64,000 nt of DNA from Cavia porcellus (taxonomy: Eukaryota > Chordata > Mammalia > Rodentia > Caviidae): NCBI RefSeq assembly GCF_034190915.1, contig NW_026947514.1:6903701-6967700 (forward strand), read 5' to 3'. A program made the translations under genes and the position numbers. The notes beneath the pieces were generated by a model, which ran no database searches, had not been told where the DNA came from, and was given only the letters and a program-made list of their open reading frames with translations. Of the stretch, positions 23,011-34,445 are shown one piece after another; within the stretch, counting starts at the first letter, position 1, and each line of letters opens with the position of its first letter.

Positions 23011-24079
23011 CTTATCAAGAATCACTTTCTAGAACTTGCTTTGTGTTCATGCAAATCTTCTTGATTAAACCTGGGCGTCTGTGCTTTTGAAGCATGCATG
23101 AGTAGACACCAAAACATCTCAACCCACAATAGCACTAGAAATAAACTGCTCAGTGACGAGGTGCTCACGCTCTACTCTCGATAAGAGCAGAATGAGATTG
23201 GTCAGTCACGCAAGTCTGCACTGCAGAAAGAGCAGGGTGGGCGGGAGCTGGATGCAGGGGAAGACGCCCACGCGAGCCATCTGCCGGAGCTTCTTTGGCA
23301 GCTCAGAGGCTGTGCCACTGAGAGTGTCCGTCCTGGTGCCAACCCCCATGAGTGAGTGCTTTCTGCCAGGCCAAGAACCACCCGCATGCACTCTCACTTC
23401 TGCTGGCTGGCGTCTCCCAGGAGGTGGGAGGACAGTGCACACACAAGACCTGAAGAAAGCAGGCGTTTCTGGATAAGTCCCAGGTCCTCATTAGAGCCCC
23501 GGGTTCTAAAGAGCGCAACTCTGTACCTGTCTAAGTAGGAATAAGGAGTCACAGGTCTCTCAAATTATCGCAGAACGAACCAGAGAGACTGGAATGAGGC
23601 CAAGCAGAGCTCAGGTAGATTCGCCTGTAGTGCACCTGAATCTGGCCCCAAACTTTCTGTGAAAGTGTAACCTCTGGATTAACATCCAAGGGAACGGCTT
23701 AGGAATCCCTAAGAATCATGGTGTCAAGAAAGTCAATCCTGACTCACCCCCCCCCCCCAGATATTAAATAAGCCCAACTATATCCAAAGGAAGTATAAAA
23801 ATTGGAACTGGTATTCTAAAAATGTAGATGAAAGCATGCCAGAGAAAAGAGGTTTAGCAAGGAAACTGAAGAAACTTTAGGGTACATCTACTTTATCTCC
23901 CCATTAACATTCAATTTGGAAATGCAAGGCATGCTGGGAAATTATTTGTAACATGATAGGTTTGGGTGGACTCTGAAATTTTAGAAGGGATTTGAAAGAA
24001 ATTATTATTAAAGAGTGAATAATAGCTATACTTACTAAGGATTTAAAATGTCCTAAACATTGTTCTCTGTCATTTGCCT
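23011..24079. other. Unique sequence, no gene seen
   Basis: Open frames of 60-107 codons overlap on both strands at 23153-23538 in a GC-rich patch, with no domain. A C-run lies at about 23749-23758. Confidence 0.5.
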
Positions 24080-24250
24080 CTATCAGCACAGTCAGTTCTT
24101 TTAATGAGCTTCAAGTGTGCTTTTCTATAAGACACTGAGATATATCAAAAGTTACATATCTTGCCCAACTCAAACATTTCGTAACTGGAAAAGCAGAGAT
24201 TTAAACTCAGGTGGTCTGAATTTGCATTCTCAGTCCTCTGACAGTCACTG
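24080..24250 (-). repeat. MIR fragment, minus strand
   Basis: ATAAGACACTGAGATATATC, TTACATATCTTGCCCAACTC, GTAACTGGAAAAGCAGAGAT and TTTAAACTCAGGTGGTCTGA match the MIR reverse complement in order, including the 'agtggcagagccaggattcgaacccaggcagtctg' part. Confidence 0.55.
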
Positions 24251-24599
24251 CTCCCAACAAACCAAAGAATAGAGCTCACAGGGTAGAAAATTTAACTAGT
24301 AAATAGCAATTTTTAAAAGATTTCAGGAATCTAGAACATAAATCTGAAAATTATAGTCAGAGGATAAATTTGGCCCCCAACTGCTTGTAAATAACATTTT
24401 CCTGGAACACAGACATACCAATTGCTTATGTATTGTTGATGGCAGTGTTTTTATATTTAAAGAGCAACCTTGACTAGGTATAGAAGGAACTGTCTGGTCC
24501 ACAAAGCTTTACAGAAAATGACTTCTGATCATGACTTATAGAAACAAGAGAAAGAAGTTCAGATTAATTGAGGAAGGGGAAAGATGTAAAAGATAACAA

Positions 24600-26700
24600 G
24601 GACTCGGGGATGAAGAAATAGAACTTCATAAGATATAATCAGGACCAAGCAACGCAATGTCTAATCAAACACAGAATTCAAAGGTGAAGATATCTGAGAC
24701 TGTTCTTCACAAGAGGTTAAATTATTCCAAATTAGTACTCTCTAAAGAAATCCATTTCTTAATGGAATTTTGTATGTCCACAAAGGGTGGGGGTATAGTG
24801 GTAAGTTGCACAGGTTACTTACAAGAGGAAACGAATGTGTAGCTAATCTCAGATTTTAAAAATTTTCATATCAACAAGAAATGAACCAGAGTCTAATAAA
24901 TTTTGAGAAGAAATTGGCTTGGCTCCAGACTTTTATACCCAGCCAAATGATCATGTATAAAGAAAGACAATGAGCTATACAAAAATATATACGTCCATGA
25001 TACTTACACATAAAAAATGTGATCAGTGCATGTACTTGTGATGACTGAGTGATCAAAAGAAATAACTTGAGATGGAAAAATTATAATCTGACTTAAAAAT
25101 AATGAATCATCACAAGAAGAGCAAAGCTAATGGAAGGTAAAGAACCTAAGGGATAAAAGCAATAAAAGCAGATTATCACCTAATTATAGACAGGCACAGT
25201 AACCAATAAATAAACAGCAGTATTTAGAAAGTCACAATGAAAGAGTGAGCCATTGATTATATTCAAATTAAGAAACAAATATGCAGAATAGGATATGAGA
25301 AGTTGTAGATAATATTAAATGAGATTCAAAAACTAGAAAAATATATATGAATAGAAAAATAAAGTTTCAAAAACTAGAAAAAATGGCTTATATAAATACA
25401 TTTGAAAATGTAATGAGATAGATGATTGCTTAAGAAATTGAAAATCTCAAAAATCAAAGAAGAAATAGCAAACCTTAGTAAAATTTATAGCAATAGTAAA
25501 GCATTAGTAAAGAGATCCCCCAAAGGAATCCCTAGCCAAGTAATTTTGGTTCTGTAGAGCTTCATGAAATAGATCATTACTATACATGATTGACTCTGAG
25601 TACACAAAATAATGAAAACTTTTTCCATTCATACTGCAAAGACACTTTTACACCCATATTAAAATCCACAATAGATGCTGTCAAAAAAAGAAAAAGCTCT
25701 ATAAGTAAATCACTCATGAGAAGATAGCAGAACCCTAAATCAAATGCCAGATGAATTCAATTAAAAGAACTCTAAGTATTTGACTAGTTATAAGAAAGTT
25801 CACTTTTAACAATGTATTAATTTGATGTATCAAATCAAATCAAAATGACAAGGTCATAAAAATGTGCACTGTATCGTATTTATAGAAGCCAAACAAATCC
25901 CACAAATTCTATGTCATTCAGTAAAATTATGTATTTCGAGCCACTTGAAGATTAGCAGAATATTTCCTTAATATTCTAAAACATGTTTCTCAAACAACAG
26001 TCCAGTGCAACAGCACTATGTGTGATAGTGAGATACCAGATCTATTCTCATTTAAGTCAGGACAGGGGCAAAGGTCCCAGCTAGAACCATTTATCTTGGC
26101 ATTATTTTATACATTCAGAGAAGGTGCAATAGGAAAACCAAGTACAGACGAAAAAAATGCTCATTAACCATTCATAACTGATAATTTTATAAATCCTTAT
26201 GCACTAAGTCTGGGATATCTTGTGTAGTTAACTCAAATAAAATATACATAGTTTTCAGCTAATTCAGTAAATTAGCCAGATACCAGATTCGCAACTTGGA
26301 CTAAGTCAAATTGTCTGAATCACATTCAGAGGAAATCCACAGAAATGTAACTTCCAAAAATAATTGAAAGACATTTACATTTATACTAATGTTACTCAAG
26401 AAACATTAGCTTTAAAATATATTGTGCAGAGAACATCTTACTGTCTCTTTAGTTATTCCATAGTTCCCTGAACAATTTCAAATCAGTCTTGCTCTAGATA
26501 TAAGACAACCATCCACTCTTTTCAAACTAATACCGGCATCTATACTGAACACAATTTTTATCTTTTTCTTTCAGATAGTGGAAGGAGAGATAGATAATTT
26601 TAAATTTCATTTGGAAAATTTAACTCAGTTTATAAATTTTTGGAAAGAATAAAGAAAAAATATTCTATTTTATATGTTTCTTACCTTACGGTACTAACTG
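24600..26700 (+). mobile_element. Probable ancient L1-like sequence, heavily decayed
   Basis: A-rich plus strand over 2 kb with scattered L1-like phrases (ACTTTTATACCCAGCCAAAT as in the ORF1 end region, and AAATCAAAGAAGAAATAGC and CAAATGCCAGATGAATTCAA recalling ORF2). Stops are dense and no frame survives. Boundaries are soft, and part of this may be plain AT-rich unique sequence. Confidence 0.4.
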
Positions 26701-26779
26701 AAGCAACATGACAGTAGAATCTTGCATCTAAGATTAGCTGATTTGAAGCAGACCTGTACATGTATAATCTTAACATGGA

Positions 26780-26938
26780 GAAAAGACAGGAGGATGGGAA
26801 ATTCACACCTAGTCTTGGAAACTTAGTAATGAAAACGTATCTCAAAAATAAAAATAGAAAGGGCTGGTGATGTGGTTCAGTGTGAAGGCCCTGTGTTCAG
26901 TCCCCAATATAAAAAGAAAGAAAGAAAGAAAAGATAAT
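26780..26938 (+). repeat. Composite B1+ID SINE, truncated 5'
   Basis: An AACTTAGTAATGAAAACG and CTCAAAAATAAAAATAGAAA linker precedes GGGCTGGTGATGTGGTTCAG, a GAAGGCCCTGTGTTCAGTCC B-box region and a GAAA-rich tail. Same architecture as the copy at 2213-2356. Confidence 0.65.
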
Positions 26939-27119
26939 GTAATTTTAAAGAGTAGTGTTCGAATACCTAGAGTTGGAAAAGTGATGGATTTTGAAAAGAA
27001 TTCCAGTCTTATTGAAATTTAAAAAAATATTTAAAAGACCCGTAGGAAACGTGAAAGGGTACCAAGATAACCCTGAGAGAGTAAAAACATTCTCTAAATA
27101 CAAAATTCAAGGCAAACCA

Positions 27120-27428
27120 GCTGCGTTCTGAATGGCTGAGTGAAGCTCAGGAGGACGGTGCCAGGATGGAGGCCTGGACAGCGATCAGGGCCTGGAGGGG
27201 GACACACGAGACCCCTGTCCTGAGAGACAGGAGAGACCCCTCAGCTTCCCACCAGGAGAGGACCGGGAGAGGAGACAGAGTGGGGGAAATGGACCAGCAG
27301 ACCCCCAAGGACCAGGACAGTCATTGACCTCGGACGCCCAGTCTCCAGACCGTGAGCAATAAATTTCTTTATTGATAAGACACAAAGCCTGTGCGTTTTG
27401 TTACACCGGCCCAATCAGACTAAGACAA
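27120..27428 (+). mobile_element. MaLR-type (MLT1/MST-like) solo LTR
   Basis: The 3' part GAGCAATAAATTTCTTTATT followed by GTGCGTTTTGTTACACCGGC and CAATCAGACTAAGACA is the typical LTR end of mammalian MaLR elements: an AATAAA polyadenylation signal, then the 'ttttgttacagcagcc...agactaagaca' tail. No internal sequence is present. Confidence 0.6.
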
Positions 27429-27693
27429 GAATACTCCACAAATGTTCTCAGTACACTTGGCGGGATAAAACCTTACCCATTTTCTATCTACTCTTTTCCA
27501 TATTTCCTTTCTGCAAAGGTCTTTATAAGAAATAATCAAATAGTCAGATAAAAACGTATTTATAGGAATGTTTACTGCAGACCATACAAGTGGAAACGGT
27601 GAAAATGGCTGATACCGAGGGTAAGCCGATATCCATACAATGACATTAACTGGTTTTCAAAAAATGACCTGCAATATTTAATAGCATAAGGAA

Positions 27694-27797
27694 TTTTTTT
27701 TTTCTCTTTTTCCTTTTTATCGGTACCAGGGATTGAACTCACGACTGCCTGCTTGCAAGGCAGGCGCTTATGCCGCTGAGCTAAATCCCCAGCCCCC
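27694..27797 (-). repeat. ID-type SINE, tRNA-Ala-derived, minus strand
   Basis: On the minus strand it reads GGGGCTGGGGATTTAGCTCA, GCGCCTGCCTTGCAAGCAGG and GAGTTCAATCCCTGGTACCG, then an A-rich tail. It is about as complete as the copy at 12931-13040 and more typical in its A-box. Confidence 0.87.
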
Positions 27798-27843
27798 AAG
27801 GAAAATGTTAATAATGCACTGATCACTGGAGAAAACAAACAGG

Positions 27844-27892
27844 ATGACGGGTGTGCACATGTGTGTGTGTGCGTGTGCACATATTCACGCGC
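27844..27892. repeat. Short imperfect GT-rich tract
   Basis: GTGTGCACATGTGTGTGTGT with interruptions by GCAC and CATATTC. Confidence 0.7.
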
Positions 27893-28735
27893 AGGAAGTT
27901 CCCATGTGCCTGAAAGGCCTTCCTCCACTTCCGCATGGGCTGGATCCTGGAAGCGCTGACGGATGCTGCCCACATCACGCATGCACACATTTCTTACATG
28001 AGCCGGCCCAGTGTTGCCTGTCACCCAGCACATCCTCCCCTCGCGCTTTGGACCGCATCTGGGTTACGGTAGGCAGCCCTTGCACTTTGGACTAGCTGCT
28101 CCGGCAGTGCTGTGCACACCTGTGGAGGTGCAGCACGGACTCAGGGTTCTTTCACTGCTTCCTCCCTGTGGGACTCGGTCGCCCAGAGACGCCCACAGCT
28201 CAGGGGTCTCTGAACAAGGCCGGCCTGGCCCCAGGAGCCAAGACCTACCGGCTTGCATGGTGAAGCCTCCCCCATCTAGGTCAGTCCCAGGCCTGGCTCT
28301 GAGCCTGGTGCCTGGTGGGCGCTCCATAAACGCTTATGTGCAGAATTACAAAAGACACAAGGAAGCAAGGAGGTCGATTTTTGCAAATAGTAGGGAGCCA
28401 AGGTGGGAGGGGGGGCTGGGGACGCGGGGAGAGTGTTAGCACTGTCTCTGCAGGGCCTGCCCGTGAGCCTCCACAGCAGCTCGCAGAGCCCGCAGCCTCA
28501 CTCGCCTTAGACACAGGGGCAGGTCACCCTGAGTAGCCATGAGCGTCCTCCACCCGCAGCTGCCGGGGTCGTGGAGGTGCCAGCGTGGTCATGAAGCCCA
28601 CCCAGACCGGCTCATCCCAGGCGATCTGACAGGAAGCCAAAGTCGCCACCGTCTAGAGAAGGTTTTCCCATCACAGATCAGACGCTGGATCTCGGAAAGT
28701 CATCTAAGGAAAACCTCCCTGCTTTCTGTCCCCTG
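27893..28735. other. Unique GC-rich sequence, no gene seen
   Basis: Overlapping open frames of 65-142 codons lie on both strands. The 142-codon plus-strand frame (28011-28439) has no domain and is opposed by minus-strand frames of similar length, as expected in GC-rich DNA. A few CpGs are present but no CpG island is evident. Confidence 0.45.
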
Positions 28736-29060
28736 AAAACGTATCATTAGCTTTAATTTGAGTCAAGGTGGGAGGAGAGCGGGCAGACCTTGCAGGAGAG
28801 GTAAGTGGGGATGGCTTAATCCCATTTAGGGACACTTTGAGCAATGACTTACAGATAATAAGCGATTTACAATTCTTCGGTCAGTGTTTTGCTAAAGGCT
28901 TTTTATGGAGGAGAGAATGAGTAATTCGATGCAAATGATCTTGCCTTTTTATAAGCTTTTATTAGTGATTTGTTGGACATGGATAATATAAATTTTGCCA
29001 CCAATCTATTAACAATTTCAGCCGGAAGTTGGTTCACCCGCTCCTCACACAGCATCTCAG
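28736..29060. promoter_or_regulatory. Candidate conserved non-coding block with octamer
   Basis: Repeat-free, AT-rich, with clustered homeobox cores (CATTAGCTTTAATTTG, GAGTAATTCG, TTTTATTAGTGATTTG) and a perfect octamer ATGCAAAT at 28929-28936. Enhancer function is inferred only from motif density. Confidence 0.35.
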
Positions 29061-29444
29061 AAACAAGTATAACAACTTAGGATTGATAATGTCTGTGTGG
29101 TCTAATATCCGAGGTAAGAGATCATGATGGCAATAGTTCTCTGTATGGAATACCATGTCCACAAGTTCCCACTCCAGAATAATAAAGCAAGTTACATCCA
29201 GTGTCAAGGCTGTTTATCCACAAGAGGGGATATTTCACATATTTTTAAAAAACGGTGCTCATGTCCTTTATCTAAAATCACCCATGTTTTGATCTATACC
29301 ACCATGTGAAGGTAATTTTGCATTGAATCTGTCAGCTGTCTCAATGCATTGAAACCGACAGCAGCTTCAGAGGACATCGTCACAGTGTCCCGCCTGCCTT
29401 GCCTGTTGCTTCGTGAGCCTAGCTAAGGCGTTAGTGTGAACCTG

Positions 29445-29502
29445 GGCACACACACGTGCACACACACGTGCACACATGCACACATGCACACACCGACACA
29501 CG
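29445..29502. repeat. Imperfect (CA)n microsatellite
   Basis: CACA runs interrupted by regularly spaced CACGTG/CATGCA. Confidence 0.9.
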
Positions 29503-30179
29503 CTCCCAAAGTGACATGGAAGGAAGTGGCTGAATTTACCAGATAAGGAAGAAACTTAGCAGTGGAATTATCTTCCACCTATAGCCCTCAAAATTCTGAA
29601 AAATGAAATTTTAGTCATTAGAACCTGACAGCTTCCAGTCATAAAATGCTGACAAATGTAGCGGGAGTTAAGAGTTTCCACCAGCGGAATGAACGTTAAT
29701 TTTTTTTCCAGGCAAATCATTTATTTCAGTTCCCTGCATCAGTGCTGAGCACTGGACACTTACAAATGGTGTAGCACAACTTTCGTGTTCTATCTTAAGT
29801 AGATTCCACTTAGGGACTGTAATTGTTGGCTATGGGGAATAGAGGCCCTGTCCCTCTAGGCAAAGAAAGGAGCCCTGTTGGGAACAGACTGGGGAGCTGA
29901 GGCCCCTGATCAGGGCTTCTCTAAGGTCAGCTTGAGCAGACGTTGGTCCACCTTTTCTGGATGGATCACAGCTGGTCCACTCACTACCAAGAAATACTTA
30001 TCACACAGACATTGTCCTGCTACAGGGCTACAGAGGAGCTCAGAACATGGCTCATCTCTCACCTAATTCTTTCTAAGGGCCAGAGGGTAACCCTGCAAAT
30101 AAATAAGCATGAGAGCTCACCCAGAAAGTCAGGGACTGTAGAGCACTTGGGAGCAAGAATCACAGAGGCTGCCAGAGTC
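29503..30179. other. Unique sequence, no gene seen
   Basis: A 100-codon open frame at 29943-30245 runs into the MIR that follows. No other feature. Confidence 0.5.
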
Positions 30180-30320
30180 TCAAGATATTCAAGGGCCCTG
30201 GGGTCAGCATGTGTAGGTTCAAATTCCAGCAATGCCTTTCAATAAATCATGTGCTTCTGGACAAGGATCTCAACCTCTCCTGTGTGTTTCTTCCTTTCCC
30301 AACTGGAGAAAATCACCATG
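30180..30320 (+). repeat. MIR fragment
   Basis: GGGGTCAGCATGTGTAGGTT, CAAATTCCAGCAATGCC, TTCTGGACAAGGATCTCAAC and TTCTTCCTTTCCCAACTGGA follow the MIR order (ctggcttcaaatcccagctctgcc ... gggcaagttacttaacctctctg ... tcctcatctg). Confidence 0.5.
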
Positions 30321-30784
30321 CTTTCCCAAATCAGGTTGTACCGTAACTGTGCACACTCGCTAGGAGGGATGGAGAGAAATGACCAAGAACCCTCATAAAA
30401 GCCTCTTGGGGGACCCCAGTGACCCAAGCATCCCAGTGGAAGAAACATGTAAGCAAAGTAATCTTGAGCCTTAAAATGTAGAAGGATTTGCCCTGTTGGG
30501 TCCAACGATGGGCCTGGGACCTGTGACCCCTTTCTCCCCCTGGTCCTCCTAGGAATGCACTGTCCAGCTCATGCTGGCCATGCTGTGTTTTAGGGACATG
30601 GAATTTGCCTAGTTTCACAAAGTCCCTCTAGAGAGGAGTCACATCTCACAGTAAATGCTGGCTTGAGGCTCACCTACATCAGATTAGACAATTCCAGATA
30701 CCTAGATGGAACTCTGGGCTTGGATAAGACTTTGAACATGTTTGTAAAGGACAAACACATTTCTCTTGCAGAAAGGACATGAAT

Positions 30785-31085
30785 TTTCAGGGGTCAGGGG
30801 TAGCATCTGGGCTGTGTACCCCCAAACGTATGCGTTCAAGTCCTACTGTGGTGCTTCAGAATGCAAAGACGGTGGGAGAAGGAATCCTCCCGACCGACAG
30901 GAACTGACTTAAAATAAAGCTCCAGGATGGACTCCGATCCCAGGCCATGGTGTCCTTTGCAAAGAGGGGAGGCTGGGGTGCAGACACTCACCAGGAAACC
31001 GCATGACAACCAGGGAGAACCGGCCATCACCAAACCCTATTCACACTCAGCGTGCAGACTTCCAGCCCCTAGTACGGAAAGAAAC
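30785..31085 (+). mobile_element. MLT1-like LTR fragment
   Basis: Starts with a GTACCCCCAAACGTATGCGT, TCAAGTCCTA, GTGGTGCTTCAGAATG series and continues to CCAGGCCATGGTGTCCTTTG and CAAAGAGG. These correspond to the MLT1 LTR 'ccccccaaattcatatgttgaagcccta ... cctcagaatgtg ... tggtgtccttataagaagagg'. Confidence 0.5.
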
Positions 31086-31989
31086 AGTCACTCACTTATG
31101 AAGGCTTGACTTGTACCTTTTTTTTTTTTTACTTTAAAATGGCATGAAAGTGACAGGAGTCTGTGGAACCTGTACTTGGCATCTGGACTTTTGGGTTTCG
31201 CTGGTCCAGGTTGTACCATTCTACTCACTCCAGCAAGTGCAGCTGCCAGGCAGCCCCATGATCACCAGGAGGAGCAGCTGACACTCGCAGGTCACCGTGA
31301 TCCTGCACTAGGAGATTCAGGTTTCGGTCCTACCTTGCTCGGCATCTACCTCACCCCGAAAAAGAAAGGCCAGTGGCAGGGACATGCTGCCCTTCAGGAA
31401 GCAGGGACATTTGGAACTTGAATCCAACTTTGGGGATGTTTGACCTGACCCCAAGAACCCCTAGACAGTCTGGGAGAAAAGCAGCGGGTGGGGCTGGTCA
31501 GGGGATTCGGTCACCTTAGGCCAGAGGGGCGAGGACAGGAAATCAGGTTCCGTGGGGAGGCCGGTGGAGTCTCCTCATTTGCATTCTTGCTTTCAGTCTC
31601 ACCGCGAAGCCCTGAGAGGCAGGTTAAGTCATTTATAGGGTGATTAATTTTCTTGCAAGGGAGGTAGGTTTATTCCCAAAGGCCTCAAGTAATTCAAAAC
31701 TAGCACAATTCAAGATTAATTCTCTGGAGGAGGAAATGTAAAGCAGGGTTGGCATTAGTATGAAATCCATGCATAGACCGTGGCTATTAACACATTATAT
31801 ATCAGGATTTCAGAGGGTACCAAGAGAGCACAACCCCACCCTCAGAGCGTATACACGCTGGGGCCAAGGAGCTGGTCTGCAGGTGTTAAGACAAACTGTG
31901 TCATTTAGGGGACCTGGGGTCAACATGTCCCAATCCCAAGGCCAAACCTCAAATCCCAGATCTCCCTCATTTTGTTGACTCATAATGAA
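31086..31989. other. Unique sequence, with an octamer near 31577
   Basis: Holds a perfect octamer ATTTGCAT at 31577-31584 and an AT-rich stretch at 31620-31740 with GTGATTAATTTTC. No gene or repeat is recognised. Confidence 0.45.
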
Positions 31990-32170
31990 ACGGGACAACT
32001 TAATGGCCGGAGATTCGTCTCTGGTGTCAGAGAGTCATGGGTTCAAATCTCACTTTAGCTGTAGAATATGAAGCAAACACTTTCAGCTGTGTTGCTCGCC
32101 CCTTTCTTACCTGTAAGCTCTCCATCACCTTCACAATGAGACCTGCTCTGGAAGAGTGAGTTAGCTAAGG
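31990..32170 (+). repeat. MIR SINE
   Basis: GAGTCATGGGTTCAAATCTC, ACTTTAGCTGTAGAATATG and TTTCTTACCTGTAAGCTC align with the MIR 'gcctgggttcgaatcctggctctg ... cctcatctgtaaaatg' core in order. Confidence 0.6.
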
Positions 32171-32489
32171 TACCGGATAGCAATGCTAGCAAACATCGTT
32201 ATTCTCCCCATAAGGCAGGGGCATTGATTACATAATAATCCCACTTATAGGTGGAGAACTTGGGAGTCAGGGGAGATACAGAGGCTTGTTCCATTTTTGT
32301 AAGTAGCAGGATGACAAGGAGCCATATATTCTACATAAACATTTTTCACCCCCGACCTCGCTCCCAGAGGCAGGACCCAGCAGGGACCAAGGCCACCTAT
32401 GACTTTGGAGCCATGGAGCAGCACTGAGCCTCTCCAGCCACCGTACTTCCTCCCACAGAGTCCCCACCTGTGTGTCTGGTTAGCACAAA

Positions 32490-32720
32490 CGTACTCGGCC
32501 GAGGCTGCTGGCATTTCAATAACGCCGGGACATTATGCGCTGTAAAAACAGAACATCACTGCTTACCAGGGACTTATAAAAATAATTGCGATCCAGCCTG
32601 GCCTCTGTCACTAGTAATTTATCGGATTGCTCCTCTTTTTGTTAATGCAGTTTACATGAGTCAAGCGAATTCTATGTAAATGAGGAGGCGTGTTGGATTT
32701 CAAGTGGAGAAGTGACGCTC
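32490..32720. promoter_or_regulatory. Candidate conserved non-coding block
   Basis: Repeat-free sequence with GGCATTTCAATAACGCC, CTTATAAAAATAATTGCG, ACTAGTAATTTATCGGATTG and GTTAATGCAGTTTACATG. Homeobox cores are embedded in non-repetitive, CpG-containing sequence, the texture of a developmental conserved element. Conservation is not testable here. Confidence 0.35.
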
Positions 32721-33540
32721 ATAGGTGTGAAAGAGAGATTTTCCAATTTCTCAAATCCCTCACAGAGGCAGGTGAGATGCTCCTCCTGGGAGAGGATCTC
32801 TTGGGCCTGGGAAGGTGGTAGGCCCTGCTCCAGGTGGAGATACCATGGGCTCAGGTCTCTGCAGCATGGCACATCCTCTGTGGTCTTTGCTGCAAGGCTC
32901 AGGCTCGCGTCCCCTCTGTGGGCCCTGATCCTGTCTTCCCCTGCGGCCACCATACCAGGCCGAGCCCTCAGCTGGGCAGGCGGTGACCCTCCTTTTGGAG
33001 ACTTGGCATTGCCTCCTGACTTCCTCCTTTCCACCTGCGAGGATGCTGCACAGCGCCCAGCCCACCCAGCCTCTGTGCCCTGGCTCACGCCAGTCCTGAG
33101 GCCGAGAACTCCCTGAGCCCCCAGGAGTCCAAATCCTGTGCGTCCTTCCATCCCCACTTCCTCCCCAGCCTGGAACCAGGACACTGTGGGAGCTCCCTGC
33201 TCTGCCACGCTTGCGCTCACACTGCAGTCCCTGCTTTCCTCCAGCCTGCAAGGTTCTCAGGAGCCTGCACTGCACCTGTCCATTCCTGTCCTCATCCATG
33301 CACTTACTTAGATGAGCGATCTTCCAGGTCCCTCCATGTGGGAGAAACTCCGGTCTTTCACTCACCTCCCTGCCCTCCCTCTGCCGGAGAAATCTCACCA
33401 GCCAGAAGGAGGAGGGACAGAAAGGCTCAGTGTCCTTGAGTCTGCGCCTCAGTGCCGTGCTGGGTCCTCTAGTGGGGTCTCACACTCCACCCATCACATG
33501 AGGGGTTCTGTGCTACTCTAGAAGCTGAACATCAAGAAGA
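32721..33540. other. GC-rich unique sequence, no gene seen
   Basis: Two overlapping minus-strand open frames of 182 and 212 codons and a 134-codon plus-strand frame share this stretch. Competing long frames on both strands, with Gly/Arg/Pro-rich translations and no domain, indicate composition and not coding. Confidence 0.45.
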
Positions 33541-33660
33541 CAAGTGCCAGCTGAGCCCAGTGGCACAGGCATGTGCTCTGGGAGGTGGAGGCAGGGCTTA
33601 GAGCACAGCTGGGATACAGCTCAGGGTGAGGGTACTGGGCTTAATTCCCAGGAGAGAAGG
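33541..33660 (+). repeat. Composite B1+ID SINE, strongly diverged
   Basis: CAGTGGCACAGGCATGTGCT, CTGGGAGGTGGAGGCAGGGC, then GCTGGGATACAGCTCAGGGT and GTACTGGGCTTAATTCCCAG. It has shortened 7SL and ID halves. Confidence 0.5.
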
Positions 33661-33735
33661 GAAGGCAAGAAAGAAGGGAGGAATGGAGGAAGGGAGAGAC
33701 AAAGAAGGGAGGAGGGAGGGAATAAGAAAGGGTCC
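33641..33735. repeat. GA-rich low-complexity tract
   Basis: GGGA/GAAG units on the plus strand, probably expanded from the SINE tail just upstream. Confidence 0.8.
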
Positions 33736-34329
33736 CACTGAGCTTCTGCACACAGCAAACGAATGATTAGCAGATGATGCAAGAATGCATGCCCACAAGG
33801 TTATCCTGAAACGGCACCAGGCCACCCACACCAGATGCCAGAGAGGCAAAATGTGGTGACTGCTGGCCGATATGACCAGAGAAATAGAGGCCAGGATTTG
33901 GCATGTTTGTCTGCAGCAACCTAGGCCTCGGCCAGTTCTGAGAGCCTGAGACGCAGTCTTCCAGCACCTGGCTTCTGACTGCACAGCTCCTGGGAAGGTC
34001 CAGGGTGCACTTGGATCCCAGTGCAGGGAAATAATCTCAGCCAGCTGGGTTACCCAAAAGTCCAAGAAGAAGGGGACCTCCCTAAACCCCGGGCTTTTCT
34101 GCCTGAGGTTCAAACTCCTGCTCAAGTCCCAGGGCACAGATTGCACCCAGTACACACATGGGAAATTCCTCAGTGGACAGGATCAGAACCCACAGCAGCT
34201 TCTGACATAAAGAAACTTACAGAGTTACCCAACATATTAAAAATGATTACAAAAGTGTCAAGCACACTTACGATAGCTACCATTTCGGATGCTTGCTGGG
34301 AGCCGATTGCTGCTCTGGAACTGCAAACC

Positions 34330-34445
34330 CTGTGACCACACACACCCCACTGAGGTGGATGCTTGGCCTCCCTCCTCAATGGATGAGGAAGCCTAGTGCA
34401 GACAGGCTTGGCAAGTTGCTCTGTGATAATTAGTAACAAGGAGCC
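34330..34445 (-). repeat. Possible MIR fragment, minus strand
   Basis: CAATGGATGAGGAAGCCTAG, GCTTGGCAAGTTGCTCTGTG and ATAATTAGTAACAAGG recall the MIR reverse complement. Confidence 0.4.

Noticed and set aside
32672..33398. Overlapping 182- and 212-codon minus-strand frames
   Set aside because: GC-rich sequence with a competing 134-codon frame on the plus strand, Gly/Arg/Pro-rich translation, no domain and no splice support.
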